Shown piece after piece: positions 42,333 to 51,559 of a DNA stretch of 64,000 bases. The notes under the pieces were generated by a model, which was given only the letters and a program-made list of their open reading frames with translations, was not told the origin of the DNA and did no database searches. Every line of letters starts with the position of its first letter. Position 1 is the first letter of the stretch. The position numbers and the translations under genes are program-made. Source of the DNA: Streptomyces sp. S4.7 (GTDB taxonomy: Bacteria; Actinomycetota; Actinomycetes; Streptomycetales; Streptomycetaceae); NCBI RefSeq assembly GCF_010384365.1, contig NZ_CP048397.1, positions 4,464,001 to 4,528,000 on the forward strand, read 5' to 3'.

Positions 42333-43651
42333 CCACCCCACACGCAACTCCTCGTGCCACCACCGAGGGCACCGTCTACACCGTCACCGGTGGTGACTGG
42401 GACGAGGTCGTGGAGACCGCGGCCAAGTCGGACGACGAGCGCATCATCGTCAACATGGGTCCCCAGCACCCGTCGACGCACGGTGTGCTCCGGCTGATCC
42501 TGGAGATCGAGGGCGAGACCGTCACCGAGGCCCGCTGCGGCATCGGCTATCTGCACACCGGTATCGAGAAGAACCTCGAATTCCGCAACTGGACGCAGGG
42601 CACCACCTTCGTCACGCGCATGGACTACCTGACGTCGTTCTTCAACGAGACGGCGTACTGCCGGGCCGTGGAGTCGCTGCTGGGCATCGAGGACGACATC
42701 CCGGACCGGGCCAACATCATCCGCGTCCTGCTGATGGAGCTGAACCGGCTCTCCTCGCACCTGGTGTGCCTGGCCACCGGCGGTATGGAGCTCGGCGCGA
42801 CCACGATCATGATCTACGGATTCCGCGATCGTGAACTGATTCTCGATGCCTACGAGCTGATCACCGGCCTGCGGATGAACCACGCGTACATCCGGCCCGG
42901 CGGCCTCGCCCAGGACCTTCCCCCGGGCGCCGTCGACCACCTGCGCGAGCTGCTGAAGACCCTGCGCAAGAACCTGCCGGAGTACGACAAGCTCGCCACC
43001 GGCAACCCGATCTTCAAGGCCCGTATGCAGGACGTCGGCTATCTCGACCTGGCCGGCTGCATGGCGCTCGGCGCCACGGGACCGATCCTGCGCTCGGCCG
43101 GGCTGCCGCACGACCTGCGCAAGACCGACCCGTACTGCGGCTACGAGACGTACGACTTCGACATCCCGACCGCCGAGACCTGCGACGCCTACGGCCGCTT
43201 CCTCATCCGGCTGGAAGAGATGCGCCAGTCGCTGCGGATCGTCGAACAGTGCCTGGACCGCCTGGAGCCGGGCCCGGTCATGGTCGGCGACAAGAAGATC
43301 GCCTGGCCCGCGCAGCTCGCGCTCGGCCCGGACGGACTCGGCAACTCGCTCGACCACATCAAGAACATCATGGGCACCTCCATGGAGGCTCTGATCCATC
43401 ACTTCAAGCTGGTGACGGAGGGCTTCCGGGTACCGCCCGGCCAGGCGTACGCCGCCGTCGAGTCGCCCAAGGGCGAACTCGGCGTGCACGTCGTCTCCGA
43501 CGGCGGCACCCGCCCCTACCGGGTCCACTTCCGCGACCCGTCCTTCACCAATCTCCAGTCCATGGCGGCCATGTGTGAGGGCGGCCAGGTCGCCGACGTC
43601 ATCGTCGCCGTCGCGTCCATCGACCCCGTGATGGGAGGCGTCGACCGGTGA
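42329..43651 (+). CDS. nuoD: NADH-quinone oxidoreductase subunit D
   Basis: This 440-residue 49-kDa-type subunit pairs with NuoB at the quinone site. Visible are the quinone-site histidine loop NMGPQHPSTHGVLRL, CGIGYLHTGIEKNLE, LTSFFNETAYCRAVE and the C-terminal HFRDPSFTNLQSM ... DVIVAVASIDPVMGGVDR. Length and motif order are complete. The ATG overlaps nuoC and the stop overlaps nuoE, each by 4 nt. Confidence 0.97.
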   Translation: MTTPHATPRATTEGTVYTVTGGDWDEVVETAAKSDDERIIVNMGPQHPSTHGVLRLILEIEGETVTEARCGIGYLHTGIEKNLEFRNWTQGTTFVTRMDYLTSFFNETAYCRAVESLLGIEDDIPDRANIIRVLLMELNRLSSHLVCLATGGMELGATTIMIYGFRDRELILDAYELITGLRMNHAYIRPGGLAQDLPPGAVDHLRELLKTLRKNLPEYDKLATGNPIFKARMQDVGYLDLAGCMALGATGPILRSAGLPHDLRKTDPYCGYETYDFDIPTAETCDAYGRFLIRLEEMRQSLRIVEQCLDRLEPGPVMVGDKKIAWPAQLALGPDGLGNSLDHIKNIMGTSMEALIHHFKLVTEGFRVPPGQAYAAVESPKGELGVHVVSDGGTRPYRVHFRDPSFTNLQSMAAMCEGGQVADVIVAVASIDPVMGGVDR

Positions 43652-44499
43652 CCACCACACCGAGTTCCGAGGTCAGCCTCGGAATGCCCCAGCTCCCCGC
43701 CCCCGACTACCCGGCCGATGTGCGCGCCCGGCTGGAGACGGACGCCAAGGAGGTGATCGCCCGCTACCCCGACAGCCGCTCGGCCCTGCTGCCGCTGCTG
43801 CACCTCACCCAGTCCGAGGACGGGTACGTCACCCGCACCGGCGTCCGGTTCTGCGCCGAGATGCTCGGGCTGACCACCGCCGAGGTGACCGCGGTCTCCA
43901 CCTTCTACTCGATGTACCGGCGCAAGCCGTCCGGCGACTACCAGGTCGGCGTCTGCACCAACACGCTGTGCGCGGTGATGGGCGGCGACGCCATCTTCGA
44001 CGAGCTGAAGCAGCACCTGGGCGTCGGCAACAACGAGACCACCGAGGACGGCAAGGTCACGCTGGAGCACATCGAGTGCAACGCGGCCTGCGACTTCGCG
44101 CCCGTGGTGATGGTCAACTGGGAGTTCTTCGACAACCAGACCGTCGAGTCGGCGAAGCAGCTCGTGGACGACCTCATGGCCGGAGAGCAGGTCTCCCCGA
44201 CGCGCGGCGCGCCCCTGTGCACGTACAAGGAGACCGCGCGGATCCTCGCGGGCTTCCCCGACGAGCGCCCCGGCGCCGTCGACGCCACCGGCGGCGCGGG
44301 ACCCGCCTCGCTGATCGGTCTGAAGCTCGCCAAGGGCGAGGCGCCCCCGGCCCGTACGCCGCGCCCGCGCGACGGAGCGGCGCCGACGGACACGGCCCAG
44401 CCCGGTTCCGAGCACCTCAGTTCGCACGACGCGCCGCAGAAGACCGCGCAGTCGGACCCCGCGAACCCCACAGGCCCGGTGGACGAGGAGGGGAAGTGA
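43648..44499 (+). CDS. nuoE: NADH-quinone oxidoreductase subunit E
   Basis: NuoE holds the [2Fe-2S] cluster N1a of the NADH-input module. The four ligands are visible in the pairs CTNTLCAVMGG and IECNAACDFAPVVMVN. The thioredoxin-like core ends near residue 205. About 80 further residues form a Pro/Ala/Glu-rich, probably disordered tail, so at 283 residues it is longer than many NuoE proteins. The stop shares one nucleotide with the nuoF start. Confidence 0.96.
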   Translation: MTTTPSSEVSLGMPQLPAPDYPADVRARLETDAKEVIARYPDSRSALLPLLHLTQSEDGYVTRTGVRFCAEMLGLTTAEVTAVSTFYSMYRRKPSGDYQVGVCTNTLCAVMGGDAIFDELKQHLGVGNNETTEDGKVTLEHIECNAACDFAPVVMVNWEFFDNQTVESAKQLVDDLMAGEQVSPTRGAPLCTYKETARILAGFPDERPGAVDATGGAGPASLIGLKLAKGEAPPARTPRPRDGAAPTDTAQPGSEHLSSHDAPQKTAQSDPANPTGPVDEEGK

Positions 44500-45854
44500 T
44501 GACCACAGCACCCGAGATGAGCGACACCGCCCCGGAGAAGCTTCTCTCTCCGGTCCTGTCCGCGTTCTGGGACCAGCCCGACGCGTGGACGCTGGAGACC
44601 TACCGGCAACACGAGGGGTACGAGGGCCTGCGCAAGGCGCTCGCCATGACGCCCGACGACCTCATCGCGTACGTGAAGGACTCCGGTCTGCGCGGCAGGG
44701 GCGGCGCGGGCTTCCCCACCGGCATGAAGTGGCAGTTCATTCCGCAGGGCGACGGCAAACCGCACTATCTCGTCGTCAACGCCGACGAGTCGGAGCCCGG
44801 CACCTGCAAGGACATCCCCCTTCTCTTCGCCAACCCGCACTCCCTCATCGAGGGAATGATCATCGCCTGCTACGCGATCCGCTCGCAGCACGCCTTCATC
44901 TATCTGCGCGGCGAGGTCGTGCCCGTGCTGCGCAGGCTGCACGAGGCGGTACGTGAGGCCTACGAGGCGGGCTACCTCGGCAAGGACATCCTCGGCAGCG
45001 GGATCGACCTCGACATCACCGTGCACGCCGGCGCCGGCGCGTACATCTGCGGTGAGGAGACCGCGCTGCTGGACTCGCTGGAGGGACGGCGCGGACAGCC
45101 CCGCCTCCGCCCGCCGTTCCCGGCGGTCGCGGGTCTCTACGCGTGCCCCACTGTGGTGAACAACGTCGAATCCATCGCCTCGGTTCCCGCGATCCTCAAC
45201 CGCGGCAAGGACTGGTTCAAGTCGATGGGCAGTGAGAAGTCCGCGGGCTTCACGCTCTACTCGCTCAGCGGCCACGTCGCCGCCCCGGGCCAGTACGAGG
45301 CGCCGCTCGGCATCACCCTGCGCCAGCTGCTCGACATGGGCGGCGGCATGCGGCCCGGCCACCGGCTCAAGTTCTGGACGCCGGGCGGCTCGTCGACCCC
45401 GATGTTCACCGACGAACACCTGGACGTCCCCCTCGACTACGAGGGCGTCGGCGCCGCCGGCTCCATGCTCGGCACCAAGGCGCTCCAGTGCTTCGACGAG
45501 ACCACCTGTGTGGTGCGGGCCGTCACCCGCTGGACCGAGTTCTACGCCCACGAGTCCTGCGGCAAGTGCACCCCGTGCCGTGAAGGCACCTACTGGCTGG
45601 TGCAGTTGCTGCGTGCCATTGAGGACGGGGCCGGCACCCTTGCGGACCTCGACAAGCTCAACGACATCGCCGACAACATCAACGGCAAGTCGTTCTGCGC
45701 CCTCGGCGACGGCGCCGCCGCGCCGATCTTCTCCTCGCTCAAGTACTTCCGCGAGGAGTACGAGCAGCACATCACCGGCAAGGGCTGCCCCTTCGACCCG
45801 GCGAAGTCCACCCTGTGGGCCGACCGAAACGCGCACCTGGAGGTGAACGCATGA
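44499..45854 (+). CDS. nuoF: NADH-quinone oxidoreductase subunit F
   Basis: NuoF binds NADH and FMN and carries [4Fe-4S] cluster N3. The NADH/FMN segment GLRGRGGAGFPTGMKW and LVVNADESEPGTCKD are intact, as are GAGAYICGEETALL and the cluster ligands in HESCGKCTPCREG with a fourth Cys in KSFCALGDGA. The 451-residue product starts at ATG 44499, whose A is the last base of the nuoE stop. It overlaps nuoG by 4 nt. Confidence 0.97.
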   Translation: MTTAPEMSDTAPEKLLSPVLSAFWDQPDAWTLETYRQHEGYEGLRKALAMTPDDLIAYVKDSGLRGRGGAGFPTGMKWQFIPQGDGKPHYLVVNADESEPGTCKDIPLLFANPHSLIEGMIIACYAIRSQHAFIYLRGEVVPVLRRLHEAVREAYEAGYLGKDILGSGIDLDITVHAGAGAYICGEETALLDSLEGRRGQPRLRPPFPAVAGLYACPTVVNNVESIASVPAILNRGKDWFKSMGSEKSAGFTLYSLSGHVAAPGQYEAPLGITLRQLLDMGGGMRPGHRLKFWTPGGSSTPMFTDEHLDVPLDYEGVGAAGSMLGTKALQCFDETTCVVRAVTRWTEFYAHESCGKCTPCREGTYWLVQLLRAIEDGAGTLADLDKLNDIADNINGKSFCALGDGAAAPIFSSLKYFREEYEQHITGKGCPFDPAKSTLWADRNAHLEVNA

Positions 45855-48373
45855 CAGTCACCACCTCTGCCCCCTCCGGCGGCGGCGAGGCGGCGGTCCC
45901 GCCCGAAGATCTCGTCTCGCTGACGATCGACGGCATCGAGATCTCGGTCCCCAAGGGGACCCTGGTGATCCGCGCCGCCGAACTCCTCGGCATCGAGATC
46001 CCCCGCTTCTGCGACCACCCGCTCCTCGACCCGGCCGGCGCCTGCCGGCAGTGCATCGTCGAGGTCGAGGGCCAGCGCAAGCCGATGGCCTCCTGCACCA
46101 TCACCTGCACCGACGGCATGGTCGTCAAGTCGCAGATCACCTCGCCGGTCGCCGAGAAGGCCCAGCGCGGTGTGATGGAGCTGCTGCTCATCAACCACCC
46201 GCTGGACTGCCCGGTCTGCGACAAGGGCGGCGAGTGCCCGCTGCAGAACCAGGCCATGAGCGCAGGCCAGTCCGACACCCGGTTCGAGGGCAAGAAGCGG
46301 ACCTTCGAGAAGCCCGTACCGATCTCCACCCAGGTGCTCCTCGACCGCGAGCGGTGCGTGCTCTGCGCGCGCTGCACCCGCTTCTCCAACCAGGTCGCCG
46401 GCGACCCGGTGATCGAGTTCCTGGAGCGCGGCGCGCTCCAGCAGGTCGGCATCGGCGTGGGCGACCCCTTCGAGTCGTACTTCTCCGGCAACACCATCCA
46501 GATCTGCCCGGTCGGCGCGCTGACCTCGGCGGCGTACCGCTTCCGCTCCCGCCCGTTCGACCTGGTCTCCTCGCCGGGCGTGTGCGAGCACTGCGCGGGC
46601 GGCTGCGCCACCCGCACCGACCACCGGCGCGGGAAGGTCATGCGGCGCATGGCCGCCGACGACCCCGAGGTCAACGAGGAGTGGATCTGCGACAAGGGCC
46701 GGTTCGGCTTCCGCTACGCGCAGCGGCCCGACCGGCTCACCACCCCGCTCGTACGGGGCGAGGACGGCGAGCTGGCACCGGCGAGCTGGCCGGAGGCGCT
46801 TGAGGCCGCCGCGAACGGTCTCGCCGCCGCGCGCGGCCGGGCCGCCGTCCTGACCGGCGGCCGGCTGACCGTCGAGGACTCCTACGCGTACGCCAAGTTC
46901 GCCCGCGTCGCGCTGGAGACCAACGACATCGACTTCCGCGCGCGCGTGCACAGCGCCGAGGAGGCCGAGTTCCTCGCCGCCCATGTCGCCGGCCACGGCC
47001 TCGACCTGGACGGCAAGGGGATCACCAACACGACGCTGGAGGGGGCCCCGGCCGTCCTGCTCGTCGGGTTCGAGTCCGAGGAGGAGGCGCCCGGCGTCTT
47101 CCTGAGGATGCGCAAGGCACACCGCAAGCACGGCCAGCGCAGCTTCTCCCTCGCCACGCACGCCACCCCCGGTCTCAGGAAGGCGGGCGGCACCCTGCTG
47201 CCGGCCGCGCCCGGCACCGAGACCGAGTGGCTCGACGCGCTCGCCTCGCAGACCGGCCTCGAAGGCGCGGGCACCCGCGCCGCCGACGCCCTGCGCGAGA
47301 GCGGCGCGGTGATCGTCGTCGGCGAACGGCTCGCGGCCGTCCCCGGCGGGCTCACCGCGGCCGCCAGGGCCGCCACCGCGACCGGCGCCCGGCTCGTCTG
47401 GGTCCCGCGCAGGGCCGGTGAGCGCGGCGCCGTCGAGGCCGGCGCGCTGCCGACGCTGCTGCCCGGCGGCCGTCCCGCCACGGACCCGCGGGCCCGTGAG
47501 GAGACCGCCGAGGTCTGGCGCGTACGCGATCTGCCGCACCGCCACGGCCGGGACACCGGCCAGATCGTCGAGGCCGCCGCGACCGGCGAACTCGGCGCGC
47601 TGGTCGTCGCGGGCGTGGAGGTCGCCGACCTGCCGGACCCGGCACGCGCGCGTGAGGCGCTCGCCGCGGCCGGCTTCGTCGTGTCGCTGGAGCTGCGCCC
47701 CAGCGAGGTCACCGACCACGCCGACGTCGTCTTCCCGGTCGCCGCCGTCGCCGAGAAGGCCGGCACCTTCCTCAACTGGGAAGGCAGGGCGCGGCTGTTC
47801 GAGGCGGCGCTCAAGCCCGAGCAGATGACGCGCAGGCTGGCCACGGACGACGCGCGGGTGCTGCACATGCTCGCCGACGCCATGGACATCCCCTTCGCGC
47901 TGCCGAGCCTGAAGGCCGTACGTACGGAGATGGAGCGGCTCGGCACCTGGGACGGCCCGCGCGCCGAACCGCCCGTCGAGTCCTCCCGTCCGCTGCCCCG
48001 TCCGGGCGCGGGCGAGGCACTGCTCGCCGGTCACCGGCTGCTGCTCGACCAGGGCCGGCTCCAGGACGGCGACGAGGCCCTGGCGGGCACCCGCCACGCG
48101 GCCGTCGCCCGGCTCTCCGCCACCACGGCGGCCGAGACGGGCGTCAAGGACGGCGACGTCCTCGCCGTCACCGGCCCCGCGGGCACCGTCGAACTGCCGC
48201 TCAGCGTCACCGAGATGCCCGACAAGGTCGTCTGGCTGCCGCTGAACTCGACGGGCGGCGGTGTCCTCGCCGATACCGGCTCCCGCCCCGGCACGCTTGT
48301 CCGGATCGGCCCCGCCGAGGCACAGGCCCCGGCCGGAGCCCCGGAGTCCGACGCACCGGAGGTGCGCGCATGA
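45851..48373 (+). CDS. nuoG: NADH-quinone oxidoreductase subunit G
   Basis: This 840-residue electron-transfer subunit has the [2Fe-2S] ligands FCDHPLLDPAGACRQC, the [4Fe-4S] set HPLDCPVCDKGGECPLQ, the ferredoxin-like CVLCARCTRF with CPVGALTS, and an extra cluster motif CEHCAGGCATRT ... WICDKGRFG (N7 type). The rest is a molybdopterin-oxidoreductase-like domain without a cofactor site. It starts at ATG 45851, overlapping nuoF, and overlaps nuoH by 4 nt. Confidence 0.96.
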   Translation: MTVTTSAPSGGGEAAVPPEDLVSLTIDGIEISVPKGTLVIRAAELLGIEIPRFCDHPLLDPAGACRQCIVEVEGQRKPMASCTITCTDGMVVKSQITSPVAEKAQRGVMELLLINHPLDCPVCDKGGECPLQNQAMSAGQSDTRFEGKKRTFEKPVPISTQVLLDRERCVLCARCTRFSNQVAGDPVIEFLERGALQQVGIGVGDPFESYFSGNTIQICPVGALTSAAYRFRSRPFDLVSSPGVCEHCAGGCATRTDHRRGKVMRRMAADDPEVNEEWICDKGRFGFRYAQRPDRLTTPLVRGEDGELAPASWPEALEAAANGLAAARGRAAVLTGGRLTVEDSYAYAKFARVALETNDIDFRARVHSAEEAEFLAAHVAGHGLDLDGKGITNTTLEGAPAVLLVGFESEEEAPGVFLRMRKAHRKHGQRSFSLATHATPGLRKAGGTLLPAAPGTETEWLDALASQTGLEGAGTRAADALRESGAVIVVGERLAAVPGGLTAAARAATATGARLVWVPRRAGERGAVEAGALPTLLPGGRPATDPRAREETAEVWRVRDLPHRHGRDTGQIVEAAATGELGALVVAGVEVADLPDPARAREALAAAGFVVSLELRPSEVTDHADVVFPVAAVAEKAGTFLNWEGRARLFEAALKPEQMTRRLATDDARVLHMLADAMDIPFALPSLKAVRTEMERLGTWDGPRAEPPVESSRPLPRPGAGEALLAGHRLLLDQGRLQDGDEALAGTRHAAVARLSATTAAETGVKDGDVLAVTGPAGTVELPLSVTEMPDKVVWLPLNSTGGGVLADTGSRPGTLVRIGPAEAQAPAGAPESDAPEVRA

Positions 48374-49767
48374 CCGCCCTGGCCCAACTCGGCGCGGCCC
48401 CCGCGCAGAGCGTCCTCGCCGCCGAGGACCTCTCGATGTTCGGCACCGACCCCTGGTGGCTGGTGGCCCTCAAGGCCGTCTTCTGCTTCGCGTTCCTGAT
48501 GGTGACCGTGCTGGTCGCCATCGTCTGGGAACGCAAGGTCGTCGCCTGGATGCAGCTGCGCGTCGGGCCCAACCGGCACGGCCCCTGGGGCATGCTCCAG
48601 TCGCTCGCCGACGGCATCAAGCTGATGCTGAAGGAAGACGTCGTCGTCAAGCGGGCCGACAAGGTCGTCTACGTCCTGGCGCCGATCATCGCGGCGGTGC
48701 CCGCCTTCATGGCGATCGCCGTGATCCCCTTCGGTCCGGCGGGCAACGAGGTCTCGATCTTCGGCCACCGCACGACGATGCAGCTGACCGACCTGCCGAT
48801 CGCGATGCTCTACATCCTCGCGGTCGCCTCGGTCGGCATCTACGGCATCGTCCTCGCCGGCTGGTCGTCCGGATCGACGTACCCGCTGCTCGGCGGTCTT
48901 CGCTCGTGCGCGCAGATGATCTCGTACGAGATCGCCATGGGCGCGGCCTTCGCCTCGGTGTTCCTCTACTCCGGGACGATGTCGACCTCGGCGATCGTCG
49001 AGGCGCAGGCCGACCGGTGGTACATCATCCTGCTGCCGGTCTCCTTCATCATCTACATCGTCACGATGGTCGGCGAGACCAACCGCGCGCCGTTCGACAT
49101 GCCCGAGTCCGAGGGCGACCTGGTGGGCGGCTTCAACACCGAGTACTCGTCGATCAAGTTCGCGCTGTTCATGCTGGCCGAGTACGTCAACATGGTCACC
49201 GTCTCCGCCGTCTCCGCCACGCTCTTCCTGGGCGGCTGGCGGGCCCCGTACCCCATCTCCACGTTCTGGGAGGGTGCGAACCACGGCTGGTGGCCGATGC
49301 TCTGGTTCATCATCAAGGTCCAACTGCTGCTGTTCTTCTTCATCTGGCTGCGCGGCACGCTGCCGCGCGTGCGCTACGACCAGCTGATGAAGCTCGGCTG
49401 GAAGGTCCTGATCCCGGTCTCGGTCGTGTGGCTGATGCTGGTGGCGACGGTGCGTGCCCTGCGGAACGAGAACTACGACTTCCAGGACATCGTGCTCTAC
49501 GTCGCCTCGGCCGTCATCGCGATCCTGCTGCTCTCCTTCGTCGCCGACATCTTCCGCGACAAGAAGGAGAAGGCCGCGGCCGCGGCCGAACCACCACCGC
49601 CCCCGTTCGATCCGATGGCCGGTGGATTCCCGGTGCCTCCGCTGCCGGGGCAGACCCTGCCGCCCGTACCGCGCCGACGCTCACGCGGTGAGCGCGAACT
49701 GGTTGTCAGTGGCGGAGTCAATACTGAGAGTGACGCGAGTGACGGAAAGGAGGCTGACGGTGCCTGA
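48370..49767 (+). CDS. nuoH: NADH-quinone oxidoreductase subunit H
   Basis: NuoH is the membrane subunit at the quinone site, linking the two arms. Family segments are VVAWMQLRVGPNRHGPWG, the quinone-site loop GETNRAPFDMPESEGDLVGG and FNTEYSSIKFALFMLAEY. Eight or more helices are visible. After the last helix, about 70 residues form an acidic, Pro-rich tail, so it is longer (465) than a minimal NuoH. It overlaps nuoI by 8 bp. Confidence 0.96.
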   Translation: MTALAQLGAAPAQSVLAAEDLSMFGTDPWWLVALKAVFCFAFLMVTVLVAIVWERKVVAWMQLRVGPNRHGPWGMLQSLADGIKLMLKEDVVVKRADKVVYVLAPIIAAVPAFMAIAVIPFGPAGNEVSIFGHRTTMQLTDLPIAMLYILAVASVGIYGIVLAGWSSGSTYPLLGGLRSCAQMISYEIAMGAAFASVFLYSGTMSTSAIVEAQADRWYIILLPVSFIIYIVTMVGETNRAPFDMPESEGDLVGGFNTEYSSIKFALFMLAEYVNMVTVSAVSATLFLGGWRAPYPISTFWEGANHGWWPMLWFIIKVQLLLFFFIWLRGTLPRVRYDQLMKLGWKVLIPVSVVWLMLVATVRALRNENYDFQDIVLYVASAVIAILLLSFVADIFRDKKEKAAAAAEPPPPPFDPMAGGFPVPPLPGQTLPPVPRRRSRGERELVVSGGVNTESDASDGKEADGA

Positions 49768-50419
49768 CAACGCTTCCAAAGGTTCGAAGGGGGACGACCC
49801 CGGCGCGCGCCGGCTGAATCCGGTCGCCGGCTTCGGCGTGACCTTCAAGGCCATGTTCAAGAAGCGGCTGACCGAGCAGTATCCGGAGACGGAGAAGGTG
49901 ACGGCGCCGCGCTTCCACGGCCGCCATCAGCTGAACCGTCATCCGGACGGCCTGGAGAAGTGCATCGGCTGCGAGCTGTGCGCCTGGGCCTGCCCGGCGG
50001 ACGCGATCTATGTGGAAGGCGCGGACAACACCGAGGAGGAGCGCTACTCCCCGGGTGAGCGTTACGGCCGCGTCTACCAGATCAACTACGCCCGCTGCAT
50101 TCTCTGCGGACTGTGCATCGAGGCGTGCCCCACCCGCGCGCTCACGATGACCAACGAGTTCGAGCTGGCCGACAGTTCGCGCGAGAGCCTCATCTACACC
50201 AAGGAGCAGCTCCTCGCCGGCCTGGAGGAGGGCATGGTCGAATCACCGCATTCGATCTTCCCCGGCACGGACGAACAGGACTACTACCGGGGCCTGGTGA
50301 CCGAGGCCGCTCCCGGCACGGTCAAGCAGGTCGCCTTCACCAAGGGCGAGCGCCCGCAGGAAGGCGCCTCCGACTTCGGCGAGGACGAACCGGCTTCGAA
50401 GAAGGTGATCGGCGGATGA
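49760..50419 (+). CDS. nuoI: NADH-quinone oxidoreductase subunit I
   Basis: NuoI carries two [4Fe-4S] clusters (N6a, N6b) in ferredoxin-type motifs CIGCELCAWACPADAI and CILCGLCIEACPTRAL. The 219-residue protein has the amphipathic start FKAMFKKRLTEQYPE that docks it on the membrane arm, and a C-terminal extension after the core. The GTG at 49760 has an unusually strong RBS, GGAAAGGAGG, inside the end of nuoH. Confidence 0.96.
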   Translation: MPDNASKGSKGDDPGARRLNPVAGFGVTFKAMFKKRLTEQYPETEKVTAPRFHGRHQLNRHPDGLEKCIGCELCAWACPADAIYVEGADNTEEERYSPGERYGRVYQINYARCILCGLCIEACPTRALTMTNEFELADSSRESLIYTKEQLLAGLEEGMVESPHSIFPGTDEQDYYRGLVTEAAPGTVKQVAFTKGERPQEGASDFGEDEPASKKVIGG

Positions 50420-51249
50420 ACACGCTCGCCGCTTCCCTCACCTCGACCGGCGAAGCCGTCCAGTTCTGGATCCTCGGCACCGTCGCCGTGATCGGCGCGC
50501 TCTGCACCATCCTGATGAGGCGGGCCGTGCACAGCGCGCTCTGTCTCGCCGGGACCATGATCATCCTGGCGGTCTTCTACCTGGCCAACGGGGCGTACTT
50601 CCTCGGCATCGTCCAGATCGTCGTCTACACCGGCGCGATCATGATGCTGTTCCTCTTCGTGGTCATGCTCGTCGGTGTCACCGCCGCCGACTCCCTCACG
50701 GAGACGATCAAGGGCCAGCGCTGGTGGGCCGCCCTCTGCGGGCTCGGCTTCGGCGTCCTGCTGGTCGCCGGCATCGGCAACGCGTCGCTGACGGCCTCCA
50801 AAGGACTCGGCGTCGCCAACGCCGGGGGCAACGTCGAGGGCCTCGCCGCCCTGATCTTCACCAAGTACGTGTTCGCCTTCGAGATCACCGGTGCCCTGCT
50901 GATCACGGCGTCCGTCGGCGCGATGGTGCTCACGCACCGCGAGCGCACCGAACGGGCCCTGACCCAGCGTGAGATGTCCGAGCAGCGGATCCGGAGCAAT
51001 CACCTGCCGCCGCTGCCCGCACCGGGCGTCTACGCCAGGCACAACGCGGTGGACATCGCCGGACTGCTGCCCGACGGCAGCACGTCCGAGCTGACGGTCA
51101 GCAAGACGCTCAAGGACCGCGGCCAGATCCGGGACGTGTCCGGTGAGGCCATCGCCGATCTCAGGGCGCTGGAACAGCGTTCGACGGAGCGCCTCGGCCG
51201 CGAGGAGCTGCGGGACCGCGAGGACCGCGAGGAGGGCGTCACCAAATGA
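50416..51249 (+). CDS. nuoJ: NADH-quinone oxidoreductase subunit J
   Basis: This 277-residue membrane subunit has five helices in the first 180 residues, including the conserved YFLGIVQIVVYTGAIMMLFL near the pi-bulge of helix 3. The remaining 90-100 residues are hydrophilic and charged, ending with an Arg/Glu-rich stretch. The core is typical and the tail is an actinobacterial-type extension. It overlaps nuoI and nuoK by 4 nt each. Confidence 0.95.
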   Translation: MNTLAASLTSTGEAVQFWILGTVAVIGALCTILMRRAVHSALCLAGTMIILAVFYLANGAYFLGIVQIVVYTGAIMMLFLFVVMLVGVTAADSLTETIKGQRWWAALCGLGFGVLLVAGIGNASLTASKGLGVANAGGNVEGLAALIFTKYVFAFEITGALLITASVGAMVLTHRERTERALTQREMSEQRIRSNHLPPLPAPGVYARHNAVDIAGLLPDGSTSELTVSKTLKDRGQIRDVSGEAIADLRALEQRSTERLGREELRDREDREEGVTK

Positions 51250-51545
51250 ATACGGTCAACTACCTCTATCTCGCCGCCCTGCTGTTCACCATCGGTGCGG
51301 TCGGAGTGCTGATCCGGCGCAATGCGATCGTCGTCTTCATGTGCGTCGAGCTGATGCTCAACGCCTGCAACCTCGCATTCGTCGCCTTCTCCCGGATGCA
51401 CGGCAATCTGGACGGCCAGATCATCGCCTTCTTCACGATGGTCGTCGCCGCCGCGGAAGTCGTCGTCGGGCTCGCGATCATCGTGTCGCTGTTCCGTTCG
51501 CGCCACTCGGCCTCGGTCGACGACGCCAGCCTGATGAAGCTCTGA
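51246..51545 (+). CDS. nuoK: NADH-quinone oxidoreductase subunit K
   Basis: This 99-residue, three-helix subunit resembles MrpC antiporter subunits. The helix-embedded glutamate in VVFMCVELMLNACNLAFVAF and the second in AAAEVVVGLAIIVSLFR are present. The ATG overlaps nuoJ, and the gap to nuoL is 14 bp. Confidence 0.97.
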   Translation: MNTVNYLYLAALLFTIGAVGVLIRRNAIVVFMCVELMLNACNLAFVAFSRMHGNLDGQIIAFFTMVVAAAEVVVGLAIIVSLFRSRHSASVDDASLMKL

Positions 51546-51559
51546 GGGGTCGCTGAATC

